DNA from: Lachnospiraceae bacterium
GTDB taxonomy: Bacteria > Bacillota > Clostridia > Lachnospirales > Lachnospiraceae
Length of the DNA stretch: 6,391 nucleotides
Assembly: GCA_017476305.1 (NCBI GenBank)
Contig: JAFVAA010000799.1
Span: 1-6,391 of the forward strand
Direction of reading: 5' to 3'
Below, one piece after another: positions 6,307-6,391 of the stretch. The notes below the pieces were generated by a model. The model had not been told where the DNA came from. It did no database searches and was given only the letters and a program-made list of their open reading frames with translations. A program made the translations under genes and the position numbers. Positions within the stretch are counted from its first letter, which is position 1. The number at the start of each line of letters is the position of its first letter.

Positions 6307-6391
6307 ATGGCAAAGACAGAGCAGGAAAAAATTGATGCGAAAAAGGAAAAAGAATATTTTAAGAAACATAAAAACATGTATCGTACTACAC
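6307..6391 (+). CDS. Start of a further operon gene, probably the partner ABC permease (partial)
   Basis: ATG 6307 lies nine bases after GGAGG, and 28 codons are visible before the window ends. The visible residues are very polar and basic (MAKTEQEKIDAKKEKEYFKK and onward), with no signal peptide and no membrane helix yet. A long charged cytoplasmic tail ahead of the first helix is common in sugar permeases, and LplB-type permeases are almost always followed by a second, YtcP/LplC-type permease. The identity is therefore inferred from position; the gene start itself is well supported. Confidence 0.65.
   Translation, partial: MAKTEQEKIDAKKEKEYFKKHKNMYRTT

Noticed and set aside
1..6391. CRISPR array, tRNA, rRNA or insertion sequence
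   Set aside because: No regularly spaced repeats, no cloverleaf-like or rRNA-like sequence, and no transposase or terminal inverted repeats with target duplications were seen.

Overview
The window looks like a chromosomal segment of an anaerobic Firmicute, most likely a Lachnospiraceae / Clostridium cluster XIVa gut or rumen bacterium. This is inferred from AT-leaning DNA, strong AAGGAGG-type ribosome binding sites, a YesM-type histidine kinase beside a sugar ABC transporter of the LplB type, and a small SbsA-Ig-like protein. No RNA gene, CRISPR array or complete mobile element is visible.

Left part (1-1190) is AT-rich and looks like accessory or decaying DNA. A Fic-fold protein is read leftward off the window edge (minus strand, start at 602) from a good sigma-70-type promoter. 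Its Fic motif has Gln where the catalytic His normally sits. About 300 bases without a convincing gene follow, then a plus-strand reading frame (912-1187) cut by one in-frame TAA, most simply a pseudogene.

Middle part (1190-3660): a good promoter (1192-1220) leads into a 115-residue cytoplasmic SbsA-type Ig-like protein (1292-1639). After a GC-richer spacer comes a 600-residue YesM/LytS-type sensor histidine kinase (1769-3571). It has two membrane segments, a large outside sensor region, HAMP, His_kinase and HATPase domains, but no response-regulator gene on either side. The unit is closed by a long, nearly perfect inverted repeat with a T-run (3599-3658) that looks like a bidirectional terminator.

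Right part (3660-6391) is a new operon with a leader of about 90 bases. It encodes an exported protein held by a C-terminal membrane anchor (3816-4772), a sugar-type ABC permease with an additional N-terminal four-helix membrane domain (4806-6293), and the start of a further gene (6307 onward), probably the partner permease. The three genes are closely spaced with near-consensus ribosome binding sites. The usual lipoprotein solute-binding gene is absent from this position, and the anchored protein occupies its place. A reasonable model is that the kinase senses an extracellular ligand and controls this carbohydrate uptake operon through a response regulator encoded elsewhere. The two unusual parts, the anchored exported protein and the four-helix extension of the permease, may form an uncharacterised accessory module of the transporter. 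That last step is inference.
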